A stretch of 64,000 nt of DNA from Brassica napus (taxonomy: Eukaryota; Streptophyta; Magnoliopsida; Brassicales; Brassicaceae), in the NCBI RefSeq assembly GCF_020379485.1, contig NW_026016706.1, positions 28,501 through 92,500 of the forward strand, read 5' to 3'. Position 1 is the stretch's first letter; the number at the start of each line of letters is the position of its first letter. Under the pieces are notes generated by a model. The model worked only from the letters and a program-made list of their open reading frames with translations, searched no databases and was not told the DNA's origin. The position numbers were made by a program, and so were the translations under genes. Positions 32,114-45,112 of the stretch are shown here, piece after piece.

Positions 32114-34102
32114 CACTACAAGAAAAATGAGTTTTGATAGCAATACAGGATAGCGTTTTTTACCTTTCTGCTATAATTGACATACCCCTTAGTTTTAGAT
32201 AGCGTTTGCATTTTTGCAAACGCTATGTTTGGTTGATCCGAATTAAATTCTGAAAATACTTTTTAGAAACGTAGTATATATAGCACTTTCAAACTTGAAA
32301 CGCTATGCATAATTAAAGCGGGAAAATAGTTGATTTTCCCTCTCATCCTTATTTCACTTTCTCTCTCTCTAGATTTCATTTGTCAACTCTTAAAAATTAT
32401 ATACCCTAAACCATAAACTTTAAACATAAACCCTAAAGTTAAAGTATTTTTTTTATTTTAATCACAAATCAAAGTTTAAATTCAAATTTTAATATTATTA
32501 AAAAATTAATTTCAAAATATCATCTAAACTTCAAAGCCTAAACTTTAGACTTATATATATATCATACCCCAAATTAAACTTTTTTTTTTGAAACACACCG
32601 AGATTAATTATATATTGTAAACTCTAACAAAATCTTAAAAACTCTAATAATTTTATTATCTAACTTCGAATCCTAAATTTTATCTCAAAACATAAAATCT
32701 AACCCTCCAACACTCCAAACCCTATATATCACAAACATTAAAAGACCCAAACATTAAACTTAAACTTCTTAAAATTGAATCTCTTACAATTTTAATCTAA
32801 ATTCTAATATTAAATCTTTCCTAAGCATAAATCCAAATTTATGCTTCAAACTTTATTTCAATTCTTATAAACTTAACCTTTTAATCCTATATTCTAATTT
32901 TTTTTCCAAAACAACTTAAAATCTTCATTTTATATTTTTACTCATATAACTGTATTATAAAAAATAAAATAAAATATGAAAATAAATTTCTATACATAAA
33001 TTAAATAAAAAATACAAACTAAGTTTCTTATAACTTTATTGACAAGAAAATACAATATAGCAAAGAAAGATAAACCAAAATGAAAAACTCTTATTGGCTA
33101 ATAAAAATTGGTGGGGATAAGCAAAACTTAATCTCAACCGTTGGTAAACCTTAATCTAGGTGATGAAATTTCATTGGCTAAAGGTTGCCTCGTCTTTCTT
33201 ATTTTTCTTGTTTGTCTCATTTTCTTCTCCTTACGGTTTACACAGATCTTCACTTCACTCTCTCTTTGTTTTTATTTGATTCATCCACCAATTCTCACCG
33301 ACCTATCTCGCCATCCCCGACATCTCGCGCCACCAACGTCTCGTGCCATATCACCGTCGGAATCTATTTCTTGTTCTCTTTAATCTTTGATTTATTTGGA
33401 TCTTTTATGTGCTTGAGATTCTAATCGACAGTTTCTGTCTCTTTCATTGTTTGATTTTGATTTTATTATTGTTCTTAATAACAGAATGAGACAACGTCAT
33501 GAAGAGGAGGAAGAAGATCCGACGGAGGTGGTGCGGAGATAAAAGAGGAAGAAGAGATGCGGCGAGGTGAATGTGACGAGCTTGCGGTGATGGATCCCAC
33601 GGAGACAATGAATCGTCAGATCTGAAGAAGCTGTGGTGTGGATATGGCAGAAGTTAGGGTCGTGGTGTGGAGGTGGAGCCAAGCACGAATAAGATAGAGG
33701 TGGCGGCTAGATGATTGAAGATACCAACCTAGAAATTTAGGTTTAGTTTCTTTTTTTTCAAAACTTGGTTTAGCTTGGTTAGTTTGGTTTAGTTTAATAT
33801 ACCAATCTTCAAATATGTAACTAATATCGATATATTAAGATTTTAAAATATTTTTATTTGTATTTTTTTTTTTAATTTTTAATACTATAAATAATAACAA
33901 CAAATATACGCTATTAAAGAACATTTAATCACATACAAAAAAGTGCTATAATATATAGCAATACGATAGCAGTGCAAAAAACCGCTATCCAATGTGTCTG
34001 ACCTACTATGACGGGCGATGATACAGCGCTTCATAAACCGCTATCGCATCGTTAGATAGCGTTTTTTGTCCGCTAAGAAAAGCCACTTTTCTTGTAGTGG
34101 TT
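32111..34102. mobile_element. Non-autonomous CACTA (EnSpm-like) element 32114-34099
   Basis: Ends are CACTACAAGAAAA and its reverse complement TTTTCTTGTAGTG (13-bp TIRs), flanked by the 3-bp duplication GTT (32111-32113, 34100-34102); removing it restores the satellite word CTGTCTGTTCAGTACAC. Both subterminal regions carry many GATAGCG/CGCTAT words in both orientations, the usual transposase-binding pattern of CACTA elements. No transposase is encoded. The interior is AT-rich. A less AT-rich part at ~33,140-33,700 has TC-rich leader-like sequence and a possible acceptor (TTAATAACAG at ~33,475-33,484) before a short purine-rich segment; a captured host gene fragment is possible but unproven. 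Confidence 0.92.
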
Positions 34103-34856
34103 CAGTACACACAAGACGTCCGTGGTTGTCCGTCAGCACACACAGGACGTTCGTGGGTGTCCGTAAGCACACACCGGACGTCCGTGGCTGTCTATGTGGG
34201 TCCATCAGCACAAACAGGACGTCCGTGGCTGTCCATCAGTACACATATCAGCACGTTGGTCCTTGGACTCAGCACGCTGACCCTTCCCGTGGACTGTTCG
34301 GGTGATTTTGGCCCACGTGGGCTTTCTGTTCAGTACACACAGGACGTCATTGGGTGTCCGTCAGCACACACAGGACGTCTGTGGCTGTCCGTGGGTGTCT
34401 GTCAGCACACACAGGACATCCATGGGTATCCGTCAGCACACACAGGATGTCCATGGCTGTCCGTGTTTGTCTGTGTGTGTCCGTCAGCACACACAGAACG
34501 TCCATGGTTGTCCATCAGCACACACAGGACGTTCGTGGGTGTCCGTAAGCACTCACCGGACGTCCGTGGCTGTCTATGTGGGTCCGTCAGAACACACATG
34601 ACATCCGTGGCTGTTCATCACTACACATATCAGCACGTTGGTCCTTGGACTCAGCACGCTGACCTTCCCGTGGACTGTTCGGGTGATTGTGGCCCACGTG
34701 GGCTGTCTGTTCAGTACAGATAGGACATCCGTGGGTATCCCACCAGAACACAAAGGACGTCTGTGGCTGTCCATATGTGTCCGTCTGTGTCTGTGTGTAT
34801 TCGTCAGCACACACAAGACGTCCGTGGCTGTCCATCAGTTACACAATCAGCAAGCA
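34100..34856 (+). repeat. Tandem satellite, block 3
   Basis: Continuation of the array after the CACTA element; about three units with extra subrepeats, ending in a degenerate TACACAATCAGCAAGC. Confidence 0.88.
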
Positions 34857-35121
34857 AAGCTCCATCTAATTCCACATCAACCATCCTTTGATCAAGCTGA
34901 GAGTGTTACACAACCAGCAGCTTGATTCCATCCTATCCTTTGTTTATTTATCCTGTTTTATTATCATTATCATCATCATCTCATTCGTTTTCATAATTGT
35001 GTCTGTTTGCATTATAAAACTCTAAAAACTCATAAAAATCGGTTCTCTTTGTTTTCAGGTTTAAACCTTGGTTCCACCATTCAACCAATTCGTGGGTTAC
35101 CCCCCCCCTGTGCCTACAACA
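34857..35121. other. Unclassified 265-bp non-satellite segment
   Basis: AT-rich sequence starting AAAGCTCCATCTAATTCC and ending with a run of nine C and TGTGCCTACAACA, between two satellite blocks. No terminal repeats or target duplication were recognised and no ORF is present. The TCATTATCATCATCATC part is a short microsatellite. It may be a retroelement remnant or an original boundary of the satellite. Confidence 0.6.
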
Positions 35122-38100
35122 GACTCAGCACGCTAGCCCTTCCCGTGGACTGTTCGGGTGATTTTGGCCCACGTTCGCTGTCTGTTCAGTACACACAAGA
35201 CGTCTGTGGGTGTCTGTCACCACACACAGGACGTCCGTGTGTGTCCGTCAGCACACCCAGGACGTCTGTGGCTGTTCATCAGTACACAAATCAGCACGTT
35301 GGTTCTTGGACTCAGCACGCTGACCCTTCCCGTGGACTGTTCGGATGATTTTGGCCCACGTGAGCTGTCTGTTCAGTACACACAGGACGTCCATGGGTGT
35401 CTGTCAGCACACACAGGACGTCCATGGGTGTCCGTCAGCACGCACAGGACGTCTGAGGCTGTCCGTGTGTGTCCATGTGTGTCCGTCAGCACACACAGGA
35501 CATCCGTGGCTGTCCATCAGTACACATATCAGTATGTTGGTCCTTGGACTCAGCACACCGACCCTTCCCGTGGACTGTTCGGGTGATTTTGGCCCACGTG
35601 GGCTGTCTGTTCAGAACACACAGGACGTTCATGTGTGTCCGTCAGCACACACAGGACGTCCGTGGCTGTCCGTGTGTGTCTGTATGCGTCCGTCAGCACA
35701 CATAGAACGTCTGTGGCTGTCCATCAGTACACATATCAGGACGCTGGTCCATGGACTCAGCACGCTGGCCCTTCCCGTGGACTGTATGGGTGATTTTGGC
35801 CCACGTGGGATGTCTGTTCAGTACACACAAGACATCCATGGGTGTCCATCAGCACACATAGGATTTCTTTGTGTGTCCGTCAGCACACACAGGATGTCTG
35901 TGGCTGTCCATCAGTACACATATTAGCACGTTGGTCCTTGGAATCAGCACGCTGACCCTTCGTGTGGACTGTTCGGGTGATTTTGGCCCATGTAGGCTGT
36001 CTGTTCAGTACACACAAGACGTCTGTGGGTGTCCGCCAGCACACATAGGACGTCTGTGGCTGTCTGTGTGTGTCTGTGTGTGTCCGTAAGCACACACAGG
36101 ACGTCTGTGGCTATCCATCAGTACACATATTAGCACGCTGGTCCTTGGACTCAGCACGCTGGCCCTTCCCGTGGACTGTTCGGGTGATTTTGACCCACGT
36201 GGACTGTCTGTTCAGTACACACAAGACGTCTGTGGCTGTCCGTCAGCACACATAGGATGTCCGTGTGTGTCTGTAAGCACACACAGGACGTGTGTGGCTG
36301 TCCATCAGTACACATATCAGCACATTGGTCCTTGGACTCAGCACGCTGACCCTTCTCATGGACTGTTCGGGTGATTTTTGCCCACGTGGGCTGTCTGTTC
36401 AGTACACACAGGACGTTCGTGTGTGTCTGTCAGCACACACAGGACGTCCGTGGCTGTCCGTGTGTGTCTGTGTGTGTCCGTCAACATAAACAGAACGTCT
36501 GTGGCTGTCCATCAGTACACATATAAAGATGCTGGTCCTTGGACTCAGCACGCTAGCCCTTCCCGTGTACTGTTTGGGTGATTTTGGCCACCTGGGCTGT
36601 CTGTTCAGTACACACAGGACGTCTGTGGGTGTCCGCCAGCACACACTAGACATCTGTGGCAGTCCGTCAGCACACACAGGACTTCCGTGGCTGTCTGTGT
36701 GTGTCCGTGTATGTCCGTCAGCACACACAGGACGTATGTGGCTGTCCATCAGTACACATATCAGCACGTTAGTCCTTGGACTCAGCACGCTGACCCTTCT
36801 CGTGGACTGTTCGGGTGATTTTGCCCACGTGGGCTGTCTGTTCAGTACACACAGGACGTCCGTGGTTGTCCCCCAGCACACACAGGACGTCCGTGGCTGT
36901 CCGTGTGTGTCTGTGTGTGTACGTCAGCACACACAGGACGTCCGTGGCTGTCCATCAGTACACATATCAGCACGTTGGTCCTTGGACTCAGCACGCTGAC
37001 CCTTCCCGTGGACTGTTCGGGTGATTTTGGCCCACGTGGGCTGTCTGTGCAGTACACACAGGACGTCCGTGGGTGTCCGTCAGAACACACAAGACGTCCA
37101 TGGGTGTACGTTAGCACACACTGGATGTCCGTGGCTGTCCGTGTGTGTCCGTCAGCACACACAGGACGTCTGTGGCTGTCCATCAGTACACATATAAGCA
37201 TGTTGGTCCTTGGACTCAGCACGCTGACCCTTCTCGTGGACTGTTTTGGTTATTTTGGCCGACGTGGGCTGTCTTTTCAGTACACATAAGACGTCTGTGG
37301 GTGTCCTCCAGAACACACATGACGTCCGTGGCTGTCTGTGTGTGTCTGTCAGCACACATAGAACGTCTGTGGCTGTCCATCAGTACACATATCAGGACGC
37401 TGGTCCTTGGACTCAGCACGCTGGTCCTTGGACTCAGCACGCTGGTCCTTGGACTCAGCACGCTGGCCCTTCCCGTGGACTGTTTGGGTGATTTTGGCCC
37501 ACGTGGGCTGTTTGTTCAGTACACACAAGACGTCTGTGGGTGTCCGTCAGCACACATAGGACGTCTTTGTGTGTCCGTCAGCACACACAGGACATCTGTG
37601 GCTGTCCATCAGTACACATATTAGCACGTTGGTCCTTTGAATCAGCACGCTGGTCCTTGGACTCAGCACGCTGGCCCTTCCTGTGGACTGTTCGGGTGAT
37701 TTTGGCCCAGGTGGGCTGTCTGTTCAGTACACATAAGACGTCTGTGGGTGTCCGTCAGCACACATAGGATGTCTGTGTGTGTCCGTAAGCACACACAGGA
37801 CGTCATCGGCTGTCCATCAGTACACATATCAGCACGTTGGTCCTTAGACACAGCTTGCTGACCCTTCTCGTGGACTGTTTGGGTGATTTTTGCCCACGTG
37901 GGCTGTTTGTTCAGTACACCCAGGACGTCCGTGGGTGTCCGCCAGCACACACAGGACGTCTGTGGCTATCCGTGTGTGTCCGTGTGTACGTCAGCAAAAA
38001 CTGGATGTCCGTGGATGACCATCAGTACATATATCAGCACATTGGGCCTTGGACTCAGCACGCTGACCCTTCCCGTGGAATGTTCCGGTGATTTTGGCCC

Positions 38101-41100
38101 ACGTGGGCTGTCTGTTCATTACACACAGGACGTTCGTGTGTGTCTGTCAGCACACACAGGACGTCCATGGCTGTCCGTGTGTGTCTGTGTGTGTCTGTGT
38201 GTGTCCGTCAGCACACACAGAACGTCTGTGGCTGTCCATCAGTACACATATAAAGACGCTGGTCCTTGGACTCAGCATGCTAGCCCTTCCCGTGTACTGT
38301 TTGGGTGATTTTGGCCCACCTGGGCTGTCTTTTCAGTACACACAGGACGTCTGTGGGTGTCCGCCAGCAAACACTAGACGTTTGTGGCAGTCCGTCAGCA
38401 AACACAGGACATCCGTGGCTGTCTGTGTGTGTTCGTGTGTGTCCGTCGTATGTCTGTCAGCACACACAGGACGTATGTGGCTGTCCATCAGTACACATAT
38501 CAGCACGTTGGTCCTTGGACTCAGCACGCTGACCCTTCTCGTGGACTGTTCGGGTGATTTTGGCCCACGTGGACTGTTTGTTCAGTACACACAGGACGTC
38601 CGTGGGTGTCCGCCAGCACACACAGTACGTCCGTGGCTGTCTGTGTGTGTCCGTGTGTTTACGTCAGCACACACAGGACGTCTGTGGCTGTCCATCAGTA
38701 CACATATCAGCATGTTGGTCCTTGGACTCAGCATGCTGACCCTTCCCGTGGACTGTTCAGGTGATTTTGGCCCACGTGGGCTGTCTGTGCAGAACACACA
38801 GGACGTCCGTCGGTGTCCGTCAGCACACACAAGACGTCTGTGGGTGTACGTCAGCACACATAGGATGTCCTTGGCTGTTCGTGTGTGTCCGTCAGCACAC
38901 ACAGGACGTCTGTGGCTGTCCATCAGTACACATATAAGCACGTTAGTCCTTGGACTCAGCACGCTGACCCTTCTCGTGGACTGTTCGGGTTATTTTGGAC
39001 AACGTGGGCTGTCTTTTCAGTACACATAGGACGTCTGTGGGTGTCCGCCAGCACACACAGGACGTCCGTGGCTGTCTGTGTATGTCCGTGTATGTCAGTC
39101 AGCCCACACAGGACGTCCGTGGCTGTCCATCAGTACACATATCAGCACATTGGTTCTTGGACTCAGCACGCTGACCCTTCCCGTGGACTGTTCGGGTGAT
39201 TTTGGCCCACGTGGGCTGTCTGTTCAGTACACACAGGACGTTCGTGTGTGTCCGTCAGCACACACAGGACGTTCGTGGCTGTCCGTGTGTGTCTGTGTCT
39301 GTCCGTAAGCACACACAGAACCGTCTGTGGCTGTCCATCAGTACACATATCAAGACGCTGGTCCTTGGACTCAGCACGTTGGCCCTTCCCATGGACTGTT
39401 CAGGTAATTTTGGCCCACCTAGGCTGTCTGTTCAATACACACAAGACGTCCGTGGGTGTCCGTCATCACATGTAGGACGTCTGTGGTGTCCGTCAGCACA
39501 CACATGACGTCTATGGCTGTCCATCAGTACACATATCAGCATGTTGGTCCTTGGACACAGCACGCTGACCCTTCTCGTGGACTGTTCGGGTGATTTTGGC
39601 CAACGTTGGCTGTCTTTTCAGTACACATAGGACGTATGTGGGTGTCCGCCAGCACACACAGGACGTTCGTGCCTGTCCGTGTGTGTCTGTGTGTGTCCGT
39701 CAGCACACACAGGACATCTGTGGCTGTCCATCAGTACACATATCAGCACGCTGGTCCTTGGACTCAGCACCCTGGCCCTTCCCGTGGACTGTTCGGGTGA
39801 TTTTGGCCCACGTGGGCTGTCTGTTCAGTACACACAAGACGTCCCTGGGTGTCCGTCAGCACACATAGGACGTCTGTGTGTGTCGGTCAGCACACACAGG
39901 ACGTCTGTGGCTGTCCATCAGTACACATATCAGCACATTGGTCCTTGGACTCAGCAAGTTGGTCCTTGGACTCAGCACGCTGACCCTTCTTGTGGACTGT
40001 TCGGGTGATTTTGGCCCACGTGGGCTGTATGTTAAGTACACACAGGACGTCCGTGGGTGACCGCCAGCACACACAGGACGTCCGTGGCTGTCTGTGTGTG
40101 TTCGTGTGTGTACCTCAGCACACACAGGATGTCCGTGGCTGTCCATCAGTACACATATCAGCACGTTGGTCCTTGGACTCAGCACGCTGACCCTTCCCGT
40201 GGACTGTTCGGGTGATTTTGGCCCACGTGGGCTGTCTGTTCAGTACACACAGGACGTTCGTGTGTGTCTGTCAGCACACACTGGACGTCTGTGGCTGTCA
40301 GTGTGTGTCTGTGTCTGTCCGTCAGCACAGCCAGAACGTCTGTGGCTGTCCATCAGTACACATATCAGGACGCTGGTTCTCGGACTCAGCACACTAGCCC
40401 TTCCCGTGGACTGTTTGGGTGATTTTGGCCCACGTGGGCTGTGTGTTCAGTACACACAGGACGTCCGTGGGTGTCCGCCAACACACACAAGACGTCCGTG
40501 GGTGCCTGCCAGCACACACAAGATGCCCGTGGGTGTCCGTGAGTGTCCGTGTGTGTACGTCAGCACACACAGGACATCCGTGGCTGTCGATCAGTATACA
40601 TATCAGCACGTTGGTCCTTGGACTCAGCATGCTGACCCTTCCCGTGGACTGTTCGGGTGATTTTGGCCCACGTGGGCTGTCTGTGCAGTAGACACAGGAC
40701 GTCTGTGGGTGTCCGTCAGCACACACAGGACGTCCGTGGGTTTCTGTCAGCACACACAGGACGTCCGTGGCTGTCCGTGTGTGGCCGTCAGCACACACAG
40801 GACGTCTGTGGCTGTCCATCACTACACATATCAGCACGTTCGTCCTTGGACTTAGCACGCTGACCCTTCTCGTGGACTGTTCGGGTGATTTTTGCCAACA
40901 TGGGCTGTCTTATCAGTACAAATAGGACGTCTGTGGGTGTCCGCCAGCACACACAGGACATTTGTGGCTGTCTGTGTGTGTCCGTGTATGTCCGTCAGCA
41001 CACATAGGACGTTCGTGGCTGTCCATCAGTACACATATCAGCACATTGGTCCTTGGAGTCAGCACGCTGACCTTTCCCGTGGACTGTTCAGGTGATTTTG

Positions 41101-41567
41101 GCCCACGTGGGCTGTCTCTTCAGTACACACAGGACGTCCGTGGGTGGCCCCCAGCACACACAGGACGTCCGTGGCTGTGCGTGTGTGTTCGTGTGTGTCC
41201 GTCAGCACACACAGGACGTATGTGGCTGTCCATCAGTACATATATCAGCATGCTGGTCCTTGGACTCAGCACGCTGGTACTTGGACTCAGCATGCTGGTC
41301 CTTGGACTCAGCACGCTGGCCCTTCCCTCGGACTGTTCGGGTAATTTTGGCCCACGTGGGCTGTCTGTTCAATACACACAAGACGTCCTTGGGTGTCCGT
41401 CAGCACACATAGGACGTCTTTGGTGTCCGTCAGCACACACAGGACATCAGTGGCTGTTTGTGTGTGTCTGTGTGTGTCTGTGTATGTCCGTCAGCACACA
41501 CAGGACGTCGGTGGCTGTCCATCAGTACACATATCAGCACGCTAGTCCTTGGAGTCAGCACGCTGGC
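35122..41567 (+). repeat. GC-rich tandem satellite, block 4
   Basis: Largest uninterrupted part of the array, roughly 30 units of the same type, strand and palindromes as block 1. Local expansions of a 26-bp subunit (GCACGCTGGTCCTTGGACTC, e.g. 37,398-37,460 and 41,250-41,325) show recent slippage or unequal exchange. It stops exactly where an LTR begins (TGTCATGTCC at 41568). Confidence 0.92.
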
Positions 41568-43330
41568 TGTCATGTCCCCGACCCTAGATAGGATCGCCCG
41601 GATGGGCCATGGTGCGGGGAGACGCACCAGTCAGGTCATTGGACCTTGAGACAAGCGTATCATGGCCCTGAATGAAGGTTAAGGGCATCAGTCAGCTGAG
41701 ACTTAACCAGGATACGATGGAAACAATGGTAAAGGAGTTGAGTGAGTGTTTAGGCAGCTGGACGAGTGTTGGTTTGAGTTCAATCAGCTCGGTTCAGCTG
41801 GTATTCAGTTCACCATGATCTGTTCAGCTCACAGGAGCTGGTGGACTAGCTCACTCAGCTGGGAACAGCTGGAGGTCAGCTCAATCCAGTGGGACGGTGC
41901 GTTCTGGTTCGGATAAGTGTGGACGAGTCCGGGACGGTTACTGGGCGAGCCGATGGTCCGGGTGCAGGACGGTTCAACCAAATTGGTCTTAAGGTCGGGA
42001 CAGGGAGTGGGCAAGCTTCCAGAGTGTGAGCTGAGGCTCAGTGACCAATTTGTCAAAGGAAGAAAAGGGGAGAAACCGCCAATGGGCGGTTATAGGACGG
42101 TTATTGGAAGAAGGGATGTGATTTTTGGTAACTGTTCGCCCAGGCGGTTGGGGACAGTTTAAGTCGTACTCTCTCTCTCATTTCTGCCATTCTGGTCGAT
42201 TTTTACTCACTTTCACACAGAGAGAAACACAGAGAAAAAGAGAGACACAAACCTTGGATTGGCCGTTTTGATCCAAGAGATTGTTCTTGAGTGTTCCTGG
42301 TGTGTTTGGGCGTGTGATCAAGAGGATGGATTTGAGGCAGAAAGACAAGGAGAAGGCAAAGGAGAAAGAGAAGGAAGTCGCCCCTGGAGACCGAACTCCT
42401 AAGGTGAGAGGTGTGGCCAAGAGTAACCGGACAAGGCCGCGGATGATGGCCGTGTGAGTCTGGCCGGTCTGGATCAATTGGCCACTCCTTACTCTGACTT
42501 CTTCTACTCTGTTTTCTTCATATATGTTGTGCTATGGATTGTTTTATGATATTACAGGGAAGGATCCATCGATCTTAAGGCCTTGGCCTGATCAAATCCC
42601 CATGAAAGTCCCTTGTTTTTGTGTGGGCTGTTCATGGCCGAGATCACTATGATCTGAGCCCGTTCTGTGGAATCTGATTATGGGAATATTTTTCTTCTGA
42701 ATTGTCATGAGTTTTCATGAATTTTGTTTGGTATTTGGATCTCTTTTTAAAGGGGTCAGACTTGACATTTTTGATGATTGTTCTTGACTAGATTGGATCC
42801 GACCATGCAATGTGAATTGATTCTTGTTTTGTAATCTAACCTTGTGATTGTGTGTTTGTTTGTGTTGGATCCAGGACCAAAAATGGACCGTGGTAAGGGA
42901 AAGCACCATGAGGACCGCGGCCATGGGAAGATGTGTGGTGATTGGGTTGATTCTGAAAATTGTGTAATTATTGTAGCCTATTGTGCAACTTGTGAACTTA
43001 TGCGATTCTAGTGTGTGATCTATCTATTAGGATGATGAATGATGTATGAACCTTGGTTATTATCTATGAAATATCTATTTGCCCCAGTTGATGCTGGATT
43101 GTTTAAGTGTGAATGTTGGAACCTCAAAACTCTGAAAAAGACTTAGAATTATTTAACACTTGAACTTGAATATGAAAGATGGAACTGGTTGCATTGTTTT
43201 GGTGAGGCCGCGGTCTGGTTGGATTGGGGAATCCAGGATCGGGTCTTACAAGTGAAAGATGGAAGTGGTTGCATTGTTTTGGTGAGGCCGCGGTGTGGTT
43301 GGATTGGGGAATCCAGGATCGGGTCATACA
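41568..43330 (+). repeat. Chromovirus LTR 1 of tandem stack B
   Basis: Starts TGTCATGTCCCCGACCC directly after satellite and ends GGGTCATACA, followed by AAT and the next LTR. Contains the same ~80-bp terminal duplication as its neighbours. Confidence 0.85.
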
Positions 43331-43333
43331 AAT

Positions 43334-45109
43334 TGTCATGTCCCCGATCCTAGATAGGATCGCCCGGACGGGCCATGGTGCGGGGAGACGCACCAGTCAG
43401 GTCATTGGACCTTGAGACAAGCGTATCATGGCCCTGAATGAAGGTTAAGGGCATCAGTCAGCTGAGACTTAACCAGGATACGATGGAAACAAGGGTAAAG
43501 GAGTTGAGTGAGTGTTTAGGCAGCTGGACGAGTGTTGGTTTGAGTTCAATCAGCTCGGTTCAGCTGGTATTCAGTTCACCATGATCTATACAGCTCACAG
43601 GAGCTGGTGGACCAGCTCACTCAGCTGGGAACAGCTGGAGGTCAGCTCAATCCAGTGGGACGGTGCGTTCTGGTTCGGTTCAGTGTGGACGAGTCCGGGA
43701 CGGTTACTGGGCGAGCCGATGGTCCGGGTGCAGGACGGTTCGACCAAATTTGTCTTAAGCTCGGGACAGGGAGTGGGCAAGCTTCCAGAGTGTAAGCTAA
43801 GGCTCAGTGATCGATTTGTGAAAGGAAAAAAAAGGGAGAAACCGCCAATGGGCGGTTATGGGACGGTTATGGGAAGAAGGGATGTGATTTTTGGTAACTG
43901 TTCGCCCAGGCGGTTGGGGACAGTTTAAGTCGTCCTCTCTCTCTCATTTCTGCCATTCTGGTCGATTTTTACTCACTTTCACACAGAGAGAAACACAGAG
44001 AAAATTCAAGAGAGAAAGAGAGACACAAACCTTGGATTGGCCGTTTTGATCCAAGAGATTGTTCTTGAGTGTTCCTGGTGTGTTTGGGCGTGTGATCAAA
44101 AGGATGGATTTGAGGCAGAAAGACAAGGAGAAGGCAAAGGAGAAAGAGAAGGAAGTCGCCCCTGGAGACCGAACTCCTAAGGTGAGAGGTGTGGCCAAGA
44201 GTAACCGGACAAGGCCGCAGATGATGGCCGTGTGAGTCTGGCCGGTTTGGATCGATTCGCCACTCCTTTCTCTGACTTCTTCTACTCTTTTTTCTTCATA
44301 TATGTTGTGCTATGGATTGTTTTATGATATTACAGGGAAGGATCCATCGATCTTAAGGCCTTGGCCTGATCAAATCCCCATGAAAGTCCCTTGTTCTTGT
44401 GTGGGCTGTTCATGGCCGAGATCACTATGATCTGAGCCGGTTCTCTGGAATCTGATTATGGGAATATTTTTCTTCTGAATTGTCATGAGTTTTCATGAAT
44501 TTTATTTGGTATTTGGATCTCTTTTTAAAGGGGTCAGACTTGACATTTTTGATGATTGTTCTTGACTAGATTGGATCCGACCATGCAATGTGAATTGATT
44601 CTTGTTTTGTAATCTAACCTTGTGATTGTGTGTTTGTTTGTGTTCGATCCAGGACCAGAGATGGACCGTGGTAAGGTAAAAGCACCATGAGGACCGCGGC
44701 CATGGGAAGATGTGTGGTGATTGGGTTGATTCTGAAAATTGTGTAATTATTGTAGCCTATTGTGCAACTTGTGAACTTATGCGATTCTAGTGTGTGATCT
44801 ATCTATTAGGATGATGAATGATGTATGAACCTTGGTTATTATCTATGAAATATCTATTTGCCCCAGTTGATGCTGGATTGTTTAAGTGTGAATGTTGGAA
44901 CCTCAAAACTCTGAAAAAGACTTAGAATTATTTAACACTTGAACTTGAATATGAAAGATGGAACTGGTTGCATTGTTTTGGTGAGGCCGCGGTCTGGTTG
45001 GATTGGGGAATCCAGGATCGGGTCTTACAAGTGAAAGATGGAACTGGTTGCATTGTTTTGGTGAGGCTGCGGTGTGGTTGGATTGGGGAATCCAGGATCG
45101 GATCTTACA
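43334..45109 (+). repeat. Chromovirus LTR 2 of tandem stack B
   Basis: Full-length copy (1776 bp), TGTCATGTCC ... GATCTTACA, head-to-tail with both neighbours. The 80-bp terminal repeat starts at 44953 and 45033. An antisense ORF of 84 codons (43944-44198) recurs in all copies and is not regarded as a gene. Confidence 0.85.
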
Positions 45110-45112
45110 AAT

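Noticed and set aside
25864..41567. CRISPR-like array of repeats and spacers
   Set aside because: Units are long, variable and fully homologous without unique spacers, and the context is a plant genome.
25962..41591. Dozens of long ORFs in the satellite as protein-coding genes
   Set aside because: They overlap in several frames and both strands, follow unit boundaries and have no distinct start regions; stop-poor repeat composition explains them.
43944..44198. 84-codon antisense ORF found in most chromovirus LTR copies
   Set aside because: It is present because the LTR is repeated; composition (Ser/Phe-rich complement of a GAGAAAGAGAAGG tract) shows no protein signal.
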